NCBI GenBank assembly: GCA_013203365.1
Contig: JABMQG010000382.1
Coordinates: 1 to 7,752 of the forward strand
DNA length: 7,752 bases
Reading direction: 5' to 3'
Source of the DNA: Planctomycetota bacterium
GTDB lineage: Bacteria > Planctomycetota > Phycisphaerae > SM23-33 > FEN-1343
Shown: in pieces, positions 1 through 5,032 of the stretch
How positions within the stretch are numbered: the stretch's first letter is position 1
Layout: each line of letters begins with the position of its first letter
Notes under the pieces: generated by a model
Databases searched by the model: none
What the model was told of the DNA's origin: nothing
Seen by the model: the letters and a program-made list of their open reading frames with translations, nothing else
Program-made: the position numbers and the translations under genes

Positions 1-1712
1 CGCATCGCCACCTGCGTCTCGACAATGGAAACCCCCGCTTGGCCATCACTGAGCCAGTTAATGTCGGCTTCGATCGATTCGGTGGCTGGGGTGTCCAGCC
101 AATCGCCCACTTGGAGCCGGCTGCCGGGGCCGCAGACCAAGTTGACGCCTACTCGGGTCTGCTCCCGATGATCCAGCCGGCACGAACCGGTGATCGAGCC
201 GGCAAGCTTCACGTTCGCTAAGACCCCGGCCAGGGCCGGATGGAGCCTGCGCAGGCTGTCAAGGTCGCGTATGTCCAACTGGGCGGACCAATCCGTGGCG
301 GCCAGTTCGCTACGAACCTCGCCTTCCACGACGGCCCGGGTCCCCTCAGCCCATCGCGCCAGCACATCGCCTACGTTGACCAAGACGCCGTGAGCGATCA
401 AGCGATTGTCGCCCAGTTGCAGTTCGGTGGTATCAAAGACGAATTGCTGGCTGCCGATCTCGCCCGAGGCCTTAGTTGCCAAACGCAAAGGCTGACCGGC
501 CGGTTTGACCTCGCGGCCGTCGATCGACATTGATGCTGCCGTCGCGTCCAGCTGCACCGTCGCGTGAAGTTGCTCTTGCGACCGATCGTACGCCACATCT
601 ACCGCCACTTCGCCGGCCATAGCCGCGCCATTGCCTGCCGTCACCGGCCTGATATACCGCGGGTCGATCTTGCCAACCAGGCGCATTGACTCCATGGCCA
701 GCCACTGCCGCCGCAGCAGTGACGTGTGGAACCTCGCGCTGCCGGCCAGCTTGATCCCGTCTGCATCGACCTCCAGCGAACTGGCCGTCACCATATTCGT
801 CGCCGGATCGACGTCTACCTTGATGTGCAAGCCGATCCGGTCAATTGCCGTCATCATCGGCTTGGAAAGCGGCTCGAGGCCAAGGCCAAGAACCTCTATA
901 TCCAGTTGGCCCGACCTGACCCCGCCTTGCCGGACGGGCAGTCGCAGTCGCCCGCTACAGGTCCCCGCCACACGGCGCAGGGGCAGTTTGCCCATACTGA
1001 TAGGGTCCAGTGCCTCCAGGTCCACGTTGCTGAAGCTAAGTTCCAGCATCCCCTCGCTGCGGTTCGCCGCCGGGCCTGTCCGCACCGCCTCCATGCTGAT
1101 CGGGGCAGACCCCGACGGCTGAACAAGGCCTGCCGACATCGTTACCACGGCGAACTGGCCCCACGGATCGCCCCGCACTTCCACGCCGACCGCCTCAAGA
1201 CGCAACGGCTCGGGTCGGCCGGGCAAAGACAGCTCGGCAACCGCCTGGCGAACGCTGATTTGCGTGGTTGTCACGTCAAAGTCCGGCATGCTAAGTTGCT
1301 GGATGTTGACCCGGCCCGTCTGGTCGACGGCCACTCGCAGGTGCGGCGAGTGGACCACCATCCACTTGACGCGTTTGTGTATTGCCAGCCGAAGCGGGCT
1401 GAAATCCATGCCGATGTGCGGAACCGTCAGCAGCGCCTCTGAGCCGAAGCCGGCCGGGTTGGCCACCGTCAGCGAGTCGATTCGGACACCCTCGCGCCAA
1501 CTGACCGTAAGCTCCCCTACCGCCACGGCCGAGCCGATCTGGCGGGTGAGTTGGGCTTCCAACCAGCGTTTCAGCCGGGCGGTGGGCAGCCACCAGGGCA
1601 AGGTGGCATACAGCACTACCGCCAGCACGGCCAGCGCAGCGAGGAGACGCAACAGATGTTGCCACCAGCGTCTTTTAGTAGGGACTGTTTTTCGCGGGTT
1701 GTGGGGCGGCAT
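1..1712 (-). CDS. AsmA-like/DUF748-type inner-membrane protein, N-terminal 570 residues (C-terminus outside window)
   Basis: I read this frame codon by codon from an ATG at 1712 to the left edge; stretches rechecked for stops were clean. The protein starts MPPHNPRKTVPTKRRWWQHL, a positively charged cytoplasmic tail. One hydrophobic segment follows at about residues 20-43 (LLRLLAALAVLAVVLYATL...), ending in PWWLP, so most of the chain should lie on the periplasmic side. Residues 45-140 look like the N-terminus of the AsmA family: LKRWLEAQLTRQIG, then V-x-V-GELTVSW, a DSLTVANPAGF element, and a V-D-x-xGRVNIQQL-type turn. The rest is long, beta-rich and low in cysteine, as in AsmA/TamB/DUF748 proteins. 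Members of this group span the envelope and are implicated in outer-membrane lipid transport or protein assembly. No specific substrate can be read here. The gene lies 1 base behind the YchF-like gene and is probably translated by coupling, since I see no clear Shine-Dalgarno of its own. Family call fairly firm; function inferred. Confidence 0.75.
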   Translation of the reverse strand, partial: MPPHNPRKTVPTKRRWWQHLLRLLAALAVLAVVLYATLPWWLPTARLKRWLEAQLTRQIGSAVAVGELTVSWREGVRIDSLTVANPAGFGSEALLTVPHIGMDFSPLRLAIHKRVKWMVVHSPHLRVAVDQTGRVNIQQLSMPDFDVTTTQISVRQAVAELSLPGRPEPLRLEAVGVEVRGDPWGQFAVVTMSAGLVQPSGSAPISMEAVRTGPAANRSEGMLELSFSNVDLEALDPISMGKLPLRRVAGTCSGRLRLPVRQGGVRSGQLDIEVLGLGLEPLSKPMMTAIDRIGLHIKVDVDPATNMVTASSLEVDADGIKLAGSARFHTSLLRRQWLAMESMRLVGKIDPRYIRPVTAGNGAAMAGEVAVDVAYDRSQEQLHATVQLDATAASMSIDGREVKPAGQPLRLATKASGEIGSQQFVFDTTELQLGDNRLIAHGVLVNVGDVLARWAEGTRAVVEGEVRSELAATDWSAQLDIRDLDSLRRLHPALAGVLANVKLAGSITGSCRLDHREQTRVGVNLVCGPGSRLQVGDWLDTPATESIEADINWLSDGQAGVSIVETQVAM

Positions 1713-1713
1713 C

Positions 1714-2781
1714 CTAGATGTTGAACCGAAAGTGGACTATGTCCCCGTCCTTTATGACGTACTGCTTGCCTTCCAGTCGAAACTTGCCGGCGGCCTTGAC
1801 CGCCTTTTCGTCGCCGCCGGCGGCGAAGACGTCTTCGTAGGCCATGATCTCGCCTCTAATGAATCCGCGGGCGATGTCGCTGTGTATCTGATCGGCCGCC
1901 GTCAAGGAGTCGGTGCCCGCCGGCAGCGGCCACGCACGGCATTCCCTGTAGTCGACCGTGAACATGCTTATCAGATTCAACTTGCGGTAACAGGCCTGAA
2001 TCAGCCGATCCCGCGCCAGCGCCGCCAGGTTAAGCTCGCCGAGGAACTCGGCCCGATCGGCCTCGCTCAGTTGCGCCATCTCTTCCTCGATCTTCGCCGA
2101 CAGCCGCAATGCCGTAGCGCCGGCGATCGGGTCGGTGGGCAGGTCGGCCTCGTTCTCGTCGCAGTTTAGAACGACCACGTGGGGCTTGAGCGAGAGGAAT
2201 GCAAACGACTTGACGGCCTTCTCCTCGGCCTGGCTCTTGACCACGTCGCGAATCGGCTTCTCGTTCTCCAGGGCCTCGCCCAGGCGTTTCATCAGGTCCA
2301 GCTCACGTTGGGTCTCCTGACGGTCGGCGGGTTTCTTCAGCTGAGCCTCCAGCCGCACAATGCGGTTCGCCACCTGCTCCATGTCGGTCAAGAGCATCTC
2401 CGCCAACAGTTCTTCGGCATCGGAGATGGCGTCTAGCCGGCTTCTATATGCCGGTACCGACGGCGAGGTGAAGCTGCGGACCACCATCACGATCAAGTCG
2501 CTGTCGCGCACGGCCGTCCAATTTGACCGCCAGTGGGCCCGGGCGGTCTGGTCGGACAGGTCCAGCCCCGGCAGGTCCAGGAACGTCAGCTCCGCCGGTA
2601 CCGTCTTGGCCGATTTGTACCGTTCGGTAAGCCACCGCACACGCTCGTCCGGCACCTTCACTACGGCCAGGTGCCGTTGGTCGGCCCGGGATACGTCCAC
2701 CTTGGAGCCCCCGGCCTCGGCGATAGCCTGGAACAAGGTTGTCTTGCCGCTGTAAGGCGGACCGATCAATGTTACTTGCAT
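1714..2781 (-). CDS. YchF/OLA1-like P-loop NTPase (DUF933/TGS C-terminus), divergent paralogue
   Basis: 355 residues, near the roughly 363 usual for YchF. The P-loop is GPPYSGKTTLFQA (residues 7-19), where canonical YchF has G-x-PNVGKSTLF. The G3 motif is DLPGL (69-73). The G4 position reads NCDEN (206-210), matching the N-x-x-E version that makes YchF/OLA1 favour ATP over GTP. SAKIEEEMAQL (228-238) is the usual YchF segment after G4. The C-terminal 95 residues are strongly YchF-like: LNLISMFTV, CRAWPLPAGT, AADQIHSDIARGFIRGE, MAYEDV, RLEGKQYVIKDGDIVHFRF. The middle (about 120-190) is charged and helical, likely the coiled-coil insert. Oddly, the glycine-rich segment after G3 (GLVKGAS-GEGLGN in canonical YchF) is replaced by GLDLSDQTARAHWRSNW, so switch II differs. 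Classical YchF binds ribosomes and acts in stress and translation control; this is better read as a diverged paralogue than as ychF itself. Start supported by AGGAG seven bases upstream. First gene of an operon with the AsmA-like gene. Confidence 0.85.
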   Translation of the reverse strand: MQVTLIGPPYSGKTTLFQAIAEAGGSKVDVSRADQRHLAVVKVPDERVRWLTERYKSAKTVPAELTFLDLPGLDLSDQTARAHWRSNWTAVRDSDLIVMVVRSFTSPSVPAYRSRLDAISDAEELLAEMLLTDMEQVANRIVRLEAQLKKPADRQETQRELDLMKRLGEALENEKPIRDVVKSQAEEKAVKSFAFLSLKPHVVVLNCDENEADLPTDPIAGATALRLSAKIEEEMAQLSEADRAEFLGELNLAALARDRLIQACYRKLNLISMFTVDYRECRAWPLPAGTDSLTAADQIHSDIARGFIRGEIMAYEDVFAAGGDEKAVKAAGKFRLEGKQYVIKDGDIVHFRFNI

Positions 2782-2785
2782 GGTG

Positions 2786-2790
2786 CTCCT
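2786..2790 (-). promoter_or_regulatory. Shine-Dalgarno of the YchF-like gene
   Basis: On the minus strand the sequence before the ATG reads ACTAGGAGCACCATG. This AGGAG, four bases from the start codon (seven from the centre of the motif), fixes the start at 2781. Confidence 0.7.
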
Positions 2791-3018
2791 AGTAAAAGTG
2801 CGCCTCGGTCCGGTCGCCTAGCCGTCCGGTTGCACGAGCGCACCAAATCGACCGCCCTGGAATGCTATTCATACCACTTGCCGCCGGCATATACAATGCT
2901 TGCCCCGTAGCACTTAGAGCCACTAACAGTGAATGCCCCTGCCATCGGCTTGCTTTCGGGTCATCCGGCATAGCCGCGTGTGGAGCGGCGCATCCGCGTA
3001 GCGGCCAGACGCGCAATC
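2791..3018. other. Non-coding gap, 5' side of the YchF-like gene
   Basis: No ORF here has a ribosome site plus recognisable protein features. The sequence is GC-rich with small adjacent hairpins: GCCGC/GCGGC at 2973-2977 and 2985-2989, and CCGC/GCGG at 2994-2997 and 3001-3004. A 69-codon frame beginning at 2862 runs into the repeat at 3019-3064 and looks like chance. Confidence 0.5.
2868..2896 (-). promoter_or_regulatory. Weak candidate promoter for the YchF-AsmA operon
   Basis: Minus strand: TTGTAT (2891-2896) and TATGAA (2868-2873) are separated by exactly 17 bases. Each box matches only half to two thirds of the sigma-70 consensus, and promoter rules for this lineage are uncertain. Position, about 90 bases before the start codon, is reasonable. 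Treat as a guess. Confidence 0.2.
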
Positions 3019-3064
3019 CGTGGATAGAGTTCGTCTTGATAATCTCGCCCCAGCGGGGCGAAGG
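3019..3064. repeat. 46-base direct repeat, copy 1, with TCGCCCC/GGGGCGA hairpin
   Basis: Begins CGTGGATAGAG and ends GGGGCGAAGG. It matches copy 2 (3117-3162) at 41 of 46 positions by my alignment, without gaps. Its 3' half holds a 7-bp inverted repeat, TCGCCCC (3045-3051) and GGGGCGA (3055-3061), with loop AGC. In copy 2 the loop is GGA while the stem is unchanged, so the stem seems conserved and the loop free. This is typical of dispersed REP-like palindromes. Confidence 0.75.
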
Positions 3065-3071
3065 TCTGTAG

Positions 3072-3121
3072 CCACGTGTGAAGCGATGCCCGCCGACAGG
3101 CGGGCTTAGCGGAACACGTGG
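3072..3121. repeat. Nested inverted repeat between the two 46-base repeats
   Basis: The outer arms are CCACGTGT (3072-3079) and ACACGTGG (3114-3121), eight perfect pairs. Inside is a second perfect stem, GCCCGCC (3088-3094) and GGCGGGC (3099-3105), with loop GACA. The outer right arm overlaps the first bases of repeat copy 2, so repeats and stems form one composite element. No T-run follows, so it is not a classical terminator. Confidence 0.75.
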
Positions 3122-3162
3122 ATAAAGTTCCTCTTAATAATCTCGCCCCGGAGGGGCGAAGG
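3117..3162. repeat. 46-base direct repeat, copy 2
   Basis: Begins CGTGGATAAAG and ends GGGGCGAAGG, 98 bases after copy 1, with five substitutions and no indels. It contains the TCGCCCC (3143-3149)/GGGGCGA (3153-3159) stem. A possible third, cut-off start (CGTGGA) occurs at 3173-3178. Confidence 0.75.
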
Positions 3163-3165
3163 AGG

Positions 3166-3179
3166 GTCCATTCGTGGAC
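3166..3179. repeat. Short hairpin with TTCG tetraloop
   Basis: GTCCA (3166-3170), TTCG (3171-3174), TGGAC (3175-3179). Five perfect pairs closed by TTCG; UUCG loops are unusually stable in RNA, although the preferred closing pair is C-G and here it is A-U. It directly follows repeat copy 2. Small enough to be chance. Confidence 0.4.
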
Positions 3180-3270
3180 GGAGCACTAATTCTGCATTAA
3201 TCTGATTGACTCGAACTGTCTAGCCCCGTAAGATTCGTTCCGACAATTTGATTACGTGTCGTAAGTTGTA

Positions 3271-3332
3271 TTGTCACCCAAATTGGCAACCGCGAGCCCG
3301 GCAAAAGCCGGGAGTTTGGAACAGGGTGACAA
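3271..3332. repeat. Two-stage hairpin, possible structured RNA or palindromic element
   Basis: The outer arms TTGTCACCC (3271-3279) and GGGTGACAA (3324-3332) are a perfect 9-bp inverted repeat. The apex is a second perfect stem, CCCGGC (3297-3302), loop AAAA, GCCGGG (3307-3312). Between them CCAAA (3278-3282) can pair with TTTGG (3315-3319), competing for two bases with the outer stem. No T-run follows. The region before it (3181-3270) is AT-richer (43% GC over 3181-3240) and shows nothing else. Confidence 0.6.
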
Positions 3333-3344
3333 GCCGGACCCGGT

Positions 3345-3478
3345 CCCGCGTCAGGATATAATTCTGCGCGGGGTTCGGTGTCCGGCGGATGAACTGTGTT
3401 CCAAGCGCTCTCGCGGGCGCCCAGTTACAGGGATTCCGCCGGATACTGGACCCCGCGTTCTTTTTGCGCGGGCTGGAG
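3345..3478 (+). ncRNA. Candidate structured RNA/leader with a 23-bp stem, upstream of the 84-residue ORF
   Basis: Positions 3367-3389 pair with 3435-3457 over 23 consecutive positions. Twenty are Watson-Crick and the other three (3375-3449, 3377-3447, 3380-3444) are G-U on the plus strand; on the minus strand they would be A-C mismatches. The 45-base interior holds AACTG (3392-3396)/CAGTT (3422-3426) and GCGC (3405-3408)/GCGC (3417-3420). Two alternative 6-bp hairpins compete for the base of the long stem: CCCGCG (3345-3350) with CGCGGG (3367-3372), and CCCGCG (3452-3457) with CGCGGG (3467-3472). The latter ends just before the ribosome site at 3475-3478. This could be a regulatory leader, an independent small RNA, or a dispersed REP/MITE-type palindrome. 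The pairing is seen directly; the RNA interpretation is inference. Confidence 0.4.
3475..3478 (+). promoter_or_regulatory. Shine-Dalgarno deciding the start of the 84-residue ORF
   Basis: GGAG lies seven bases before the ATG at 3486. The earlier in-frame ATG at 3396 sits inside the loop of the 23-bp stem and has no such site, so the shorter start is preferred. Confidence 0.5.
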
Positions 3479-3485
3479 CGACTTT

Positions 3486-3740
3486 ATGCCTAAAAAACAG
3501 AAGTCTAAAGATCAGGAAACCGCACTGCTGCTTGGTGCTCTTTATCGGCTGTGCAAAGGTGACGTGTCCAAGTTCCTCCCGCCAAGGCGGGTGCCCAAAG
3601 AGATAAAGCGTTTCCTGGCTACTGGTCCCTCCCTTCCAGCCCGCCGGGCGGCCTTGGTGGCGATACTGCAAAGCATCATCGCCGACGAGGACAAGGACGA
3701 GAATAAAAGGGACCAGGATGCGACAAACCGCAAACATTAA
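3486..3740 (+). CDS. Small hypothetical protein, 84 residues, charged and helical
   Basis: I do not recognise this protein. It begins MPKKQKSKDQ, a lysine-rich tail, followed by an amphipathic stretch ETALLLGALYRLCKG (11-25). A proline/arginine turn LPPRRVPKE (31-39) comes next, then a second likely helix PARRAALVAILQSIIA (51-66), and a very charged tail DEDKDENKRDQDATNRKH (67-84). There is no signal peptide or membrane segment. The LPPRRVP codons contain the perfect palindrome CCCGCC-AA-GGCGGG (3578-3591), similar in sequence to the stem at 3088-3105, as if a palindromic element had been absorbed into the frame. Support for coding is a GGAG at the right distance, a compact two-helix layout and a sharp AT rise after the stop. 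Against it are its small size and repeat-rich setting. It lies 296 bases before ietA on the same strand, so a shared role with ietAS is possible but unproven. Confidence 0.45.
   Translation: MPKKQKSKDQETALLLGALYRLCKGDVSKFLPPRRVPKEIKRFLATGPSLPARRAALVAILQSIIADEDKDENKRDQDATNRKH
3578..3591. repeat. REP-like palindrome inside the 84-residue ORF
   Basis: CCCGCC (3578-3583), AA, GGCGGG (3586-3591). It has the same arm sequence as the stem at 3089-3104. A second palindrome, CCGCC-G-GGCGG, lies at 3641-3651. Confidence 0.5.
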
Positions 3741-3762
3741 TAGCTTAAAAAGCTTATGAATG
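3735..3762 (+). terminator. Weak hairpin overlapping the stop codon of the small ORF
   Basis: AGCTT (3742-3746), loop AAA, AAGCT (3750-3754), with outer arms CATT (3735-3738) and AATG (3759-3762). The pairing is AT-rich and no T-run follows, so a terminator role is doubtful. Confidence 0.15.
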
Positions 3763-4036
3763 GAAGGTAGTGAATACGTTCCATTGAAGACGTAAGAGCA
3801 ACGAAAGGTCTGTCAGTTTGAGGGAGTTAAGTAAGGTGTCACCGAACTCCAAAACTCTCCGAACTCTATGCGGCGGTGGGAGTGCCGACCCTGCGGCAAG
3901 CGGTTGACGAAATGGGAGCGTGTACCTTCTAAGTAATGGTCTGGCAAGAGATTGAGTAAAGTATTGCGGATAATATCGTCGATACACTAAAATACGCAAG
4001 GGAGCGGCTCTGCGCTGGGCTGCAAAGAGTGAGATC
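3741..4036. other. AT-richer spacer upstream of ietA
   Basis: Counts by eye give 35% GC over 3721-3780 and 45% over 3781-3840, well under the left operon. It holds an inverted repeat GGAGTT (3823-3828)/AACTCC (3845-3850). The ietA promoter probably lies here. TAATAT at 3971-3976 is a good -10 sequence but lacks a well-spaced -35 box: TTGAGT at 3952-3957 is only 13 bases away. TTGACG at 3904-3909 is a possible -35 with a poor -10. No firm promoter call is possible. Confidence 0.4.
3868..3936 (+). pseudogene. 22-codon fragment with half a zinc ribbon (possible gene remnant)
   Basis: The frame ATG at 3868 to TAA at 3934-3936 reads MRRWECRPCGKRLTKWERVP plus SK. W-x-C-x-x-C-G-K-R is what one finger of a zinc ribbon looks like, but no second Cys pair exists in frame. 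The frame stays open upstream only to a TAA at 3832-3834. It may be the decayed end of a larger gene, a very small real protein, or chance. I see no ribosome site. Confidence 0.2.
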
Positions 4037-5011
4037 ATGGCCACGGCGGAACAACTCAAAGCGTTGGTGCGAAGCTACACAGAAGGCGACGATGATCGCT
4101 TCCTGGCGGTTGCCATGCAGATTGCCGCCCATGCGGCCCGCACGGGGAAAGAGAAGCTGGCTCAGGAACTTCAGGCTCTCGTCGATGAGGCCAAGAGGCG
4201 CAGACCGCTTGAGGTTCGTCCCCGCTCAATTCCTTTCGTCCGTCCCGATAGCGATTTGGCGGGATTGGTGACGGCTACTTTCCCCAAGACTCGCCTCGCT
4301 GACATGGTATTGTCCGGCGTTACGCGAAGCCGCCTGGATCGTGTAGTGCTTGAATACCGAGAGGCCGACCGGCTCTTGGCGCACGGACTGCCCCCAAGGC
4401 GCAAGCTGTTGTTAATTGGCCCGCCCGGCTCGGGCAAAACGATGACCGCCTCCGCTTTGGCTGGTGAGTTGAGCCTGCCTCTTCTGGCCGTGCAACTCCA
4501 TGCTCTGATCTCGCGATTCATGGGTGAGACCGCTGCCAAGCTCCACCTCGTCTTTGATGCCATGTCGCGCACTAGGGGCGTGTATCTCTTCGATGAGTTT
4601 GACGCCATCGGCGGAAGGCGCGTCGCCGCAAATGATGTCGGAGAGATTCGACGCATCCTGAACTCGTTCCTTCAGTTCCTGGAACGCGATGGCTCCGACA
4701 GCATCATCATCGCAGCCACAAACCTGGTCGAGATGCTCGATGATGCTCTTTTCCGTCGGTTCGATGACGTGATTCGTTACGACCTGCCCTCTGAAGAAAT
4801 GGCGAAGTCGCTAATTCAGAATCACCTTGCAGCTTTCGATATCACGGAATTGGCGTGGCAGTCTCTGCTGCCTGCTACCCACGGACTGAGCCACGCTGAA
4901 ATCACACGCGCCTGTGATGATGCCGCTAAGGATGCGGTGCTCGCGGATCGGCCAGCTATCACAACAGAGAATCTCGCCGCCGCATTGGTCCAAAGACTTC
5001 ATAAAGAATAA
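4037..5011 (+). CDS. ietA: IetA-like AAA+ ATPase of an IetAS defence/toxin-antitoxin pair
   Basis: 324 residues. Residues 1-60 form a helical, charged N-terminal region. A linker leads to a single AAA+ module at about 85-324. Walker A is GPPGSGKT (128-135). The pore-loop position reads SRFMGETAAKL (159-169), with the aromatic-hydrophobic-Gly triplet F161-M162-G163 expected of a peptide-threading ATPase. Walker B is LFDEFD (184-189), sensor 1 AATN (226-229), the arginine-finger region LFRRFDD (R240, R241), and the sensor 2 region GLSHAEITRA (283-292). Every element of a working ATPase is present. IetA is the ATPase partner of the protease IetS; the pair was described as a plasmid-stability toxin-antitoxin system and as phage defence. 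Whether IetA restrains the protease, feeds it substrates or senses infection cannot be told from sequence. The ATG at 4037 has only a weak GAG-type ribosome site; no earlier ATG, GTG or TTG is in frame after the TAA at 3971. IetS follows after 21 bases, so co-expression is near certain. Confidence 0.85.
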   Translation: MATAEQLKALVRSYTEGDDDRFLAVAMQIAAHAARTGKEKLAQELQALVDEAKRRRPLEVRPRSIPFVRPDSDLAGLVTATFPKTRLADMVLSGVTRSRLDRVVLEYREADRLLAHGLPPRRKLLLIGPPGSGKTMTASALAGELSLPLLAVQLHALISRFMGETAAKLHLVFDAMSRTRGVYLFDEFDAIGGRRVAANDVGEIRRILNSFLQFLERDGSDSIIIAATNLVEMLDDALFRRFDDVIRYDLPSEEMAKSLIQNHLAAFDITELAWQSLLPATHGLSHAEITRACDDAAKDAVLADRPAITTENLAAALVQRLHKE

Positions 5012-5016
5012 GCTAC

Positions 5017-5023
5017 AGGGGGA
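5017..5023 (+). promoter_or_regulatory. Shine-Dalgarno of ietS
   Basis: AGGGGGA, about ten bases before the ATG at 5033. It is stronger than the site of ietA, which would favour protease synthesis per message. An out-of-frame ATG at 5026 opens only 11 codons. Confidence 0.6.
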
Positions 5024-5032
5024 CAATGCAGA

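Noticed and set aside
726..1442. 238-codon plus-strand frame
   Set aside because: It is codon-register antisense to the AsmA-like gene, and its His/Arg/Pro-rich product is typical of a shadow.
1264..2169. 301-codon plus-strand frame
   Set aside because: It lies opposite both the AsmA-like and the YchF-like genes, crosses their junction, and its product has no recognisable motif. Long antisense frames are common in GC-rich DNA.
2862..3071. 69-codon plus-strand frame
   Set aside because: Its last third is simply the translated 46-base repeat, and there is no ribosome site or domain.
3019..3162. CRISPR array
   Set aside because: Only two repeat copies exist, they are imperfect, and the spacer is itself palindromic. 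No cas gene is present.
3271..3485. Retron RNA, or integron attC site
   Set aside because: No reverse transcriptase or integrase lies in the window, and the conserved attC core (GTTRRRY with its complement) is not at the stem ends.
3271..3606. 111-codon plus-strand frame through the hairpins
   Set aside because: It translates the two palindromic structures and overlaps the 84-residue ORF in another frame. The product looks like a translated repeat.
3351..3737. 128-codon minus-strand frame with a hydrophobic start (MFAVCRILVPFILVLVLV)
   Set aside because: The start looks like a signal peptide, but no ribosome site precedes the ATG. The rest is low-complexity Arg/Pro/Gly antisense to the palindromic stretch, and the plus-strand ORF has a better start.
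4171..4656. 161-codon minus-strand frame
   Set aside because: Antisense to the conserved AAA+ domain of IetA; a shadow.
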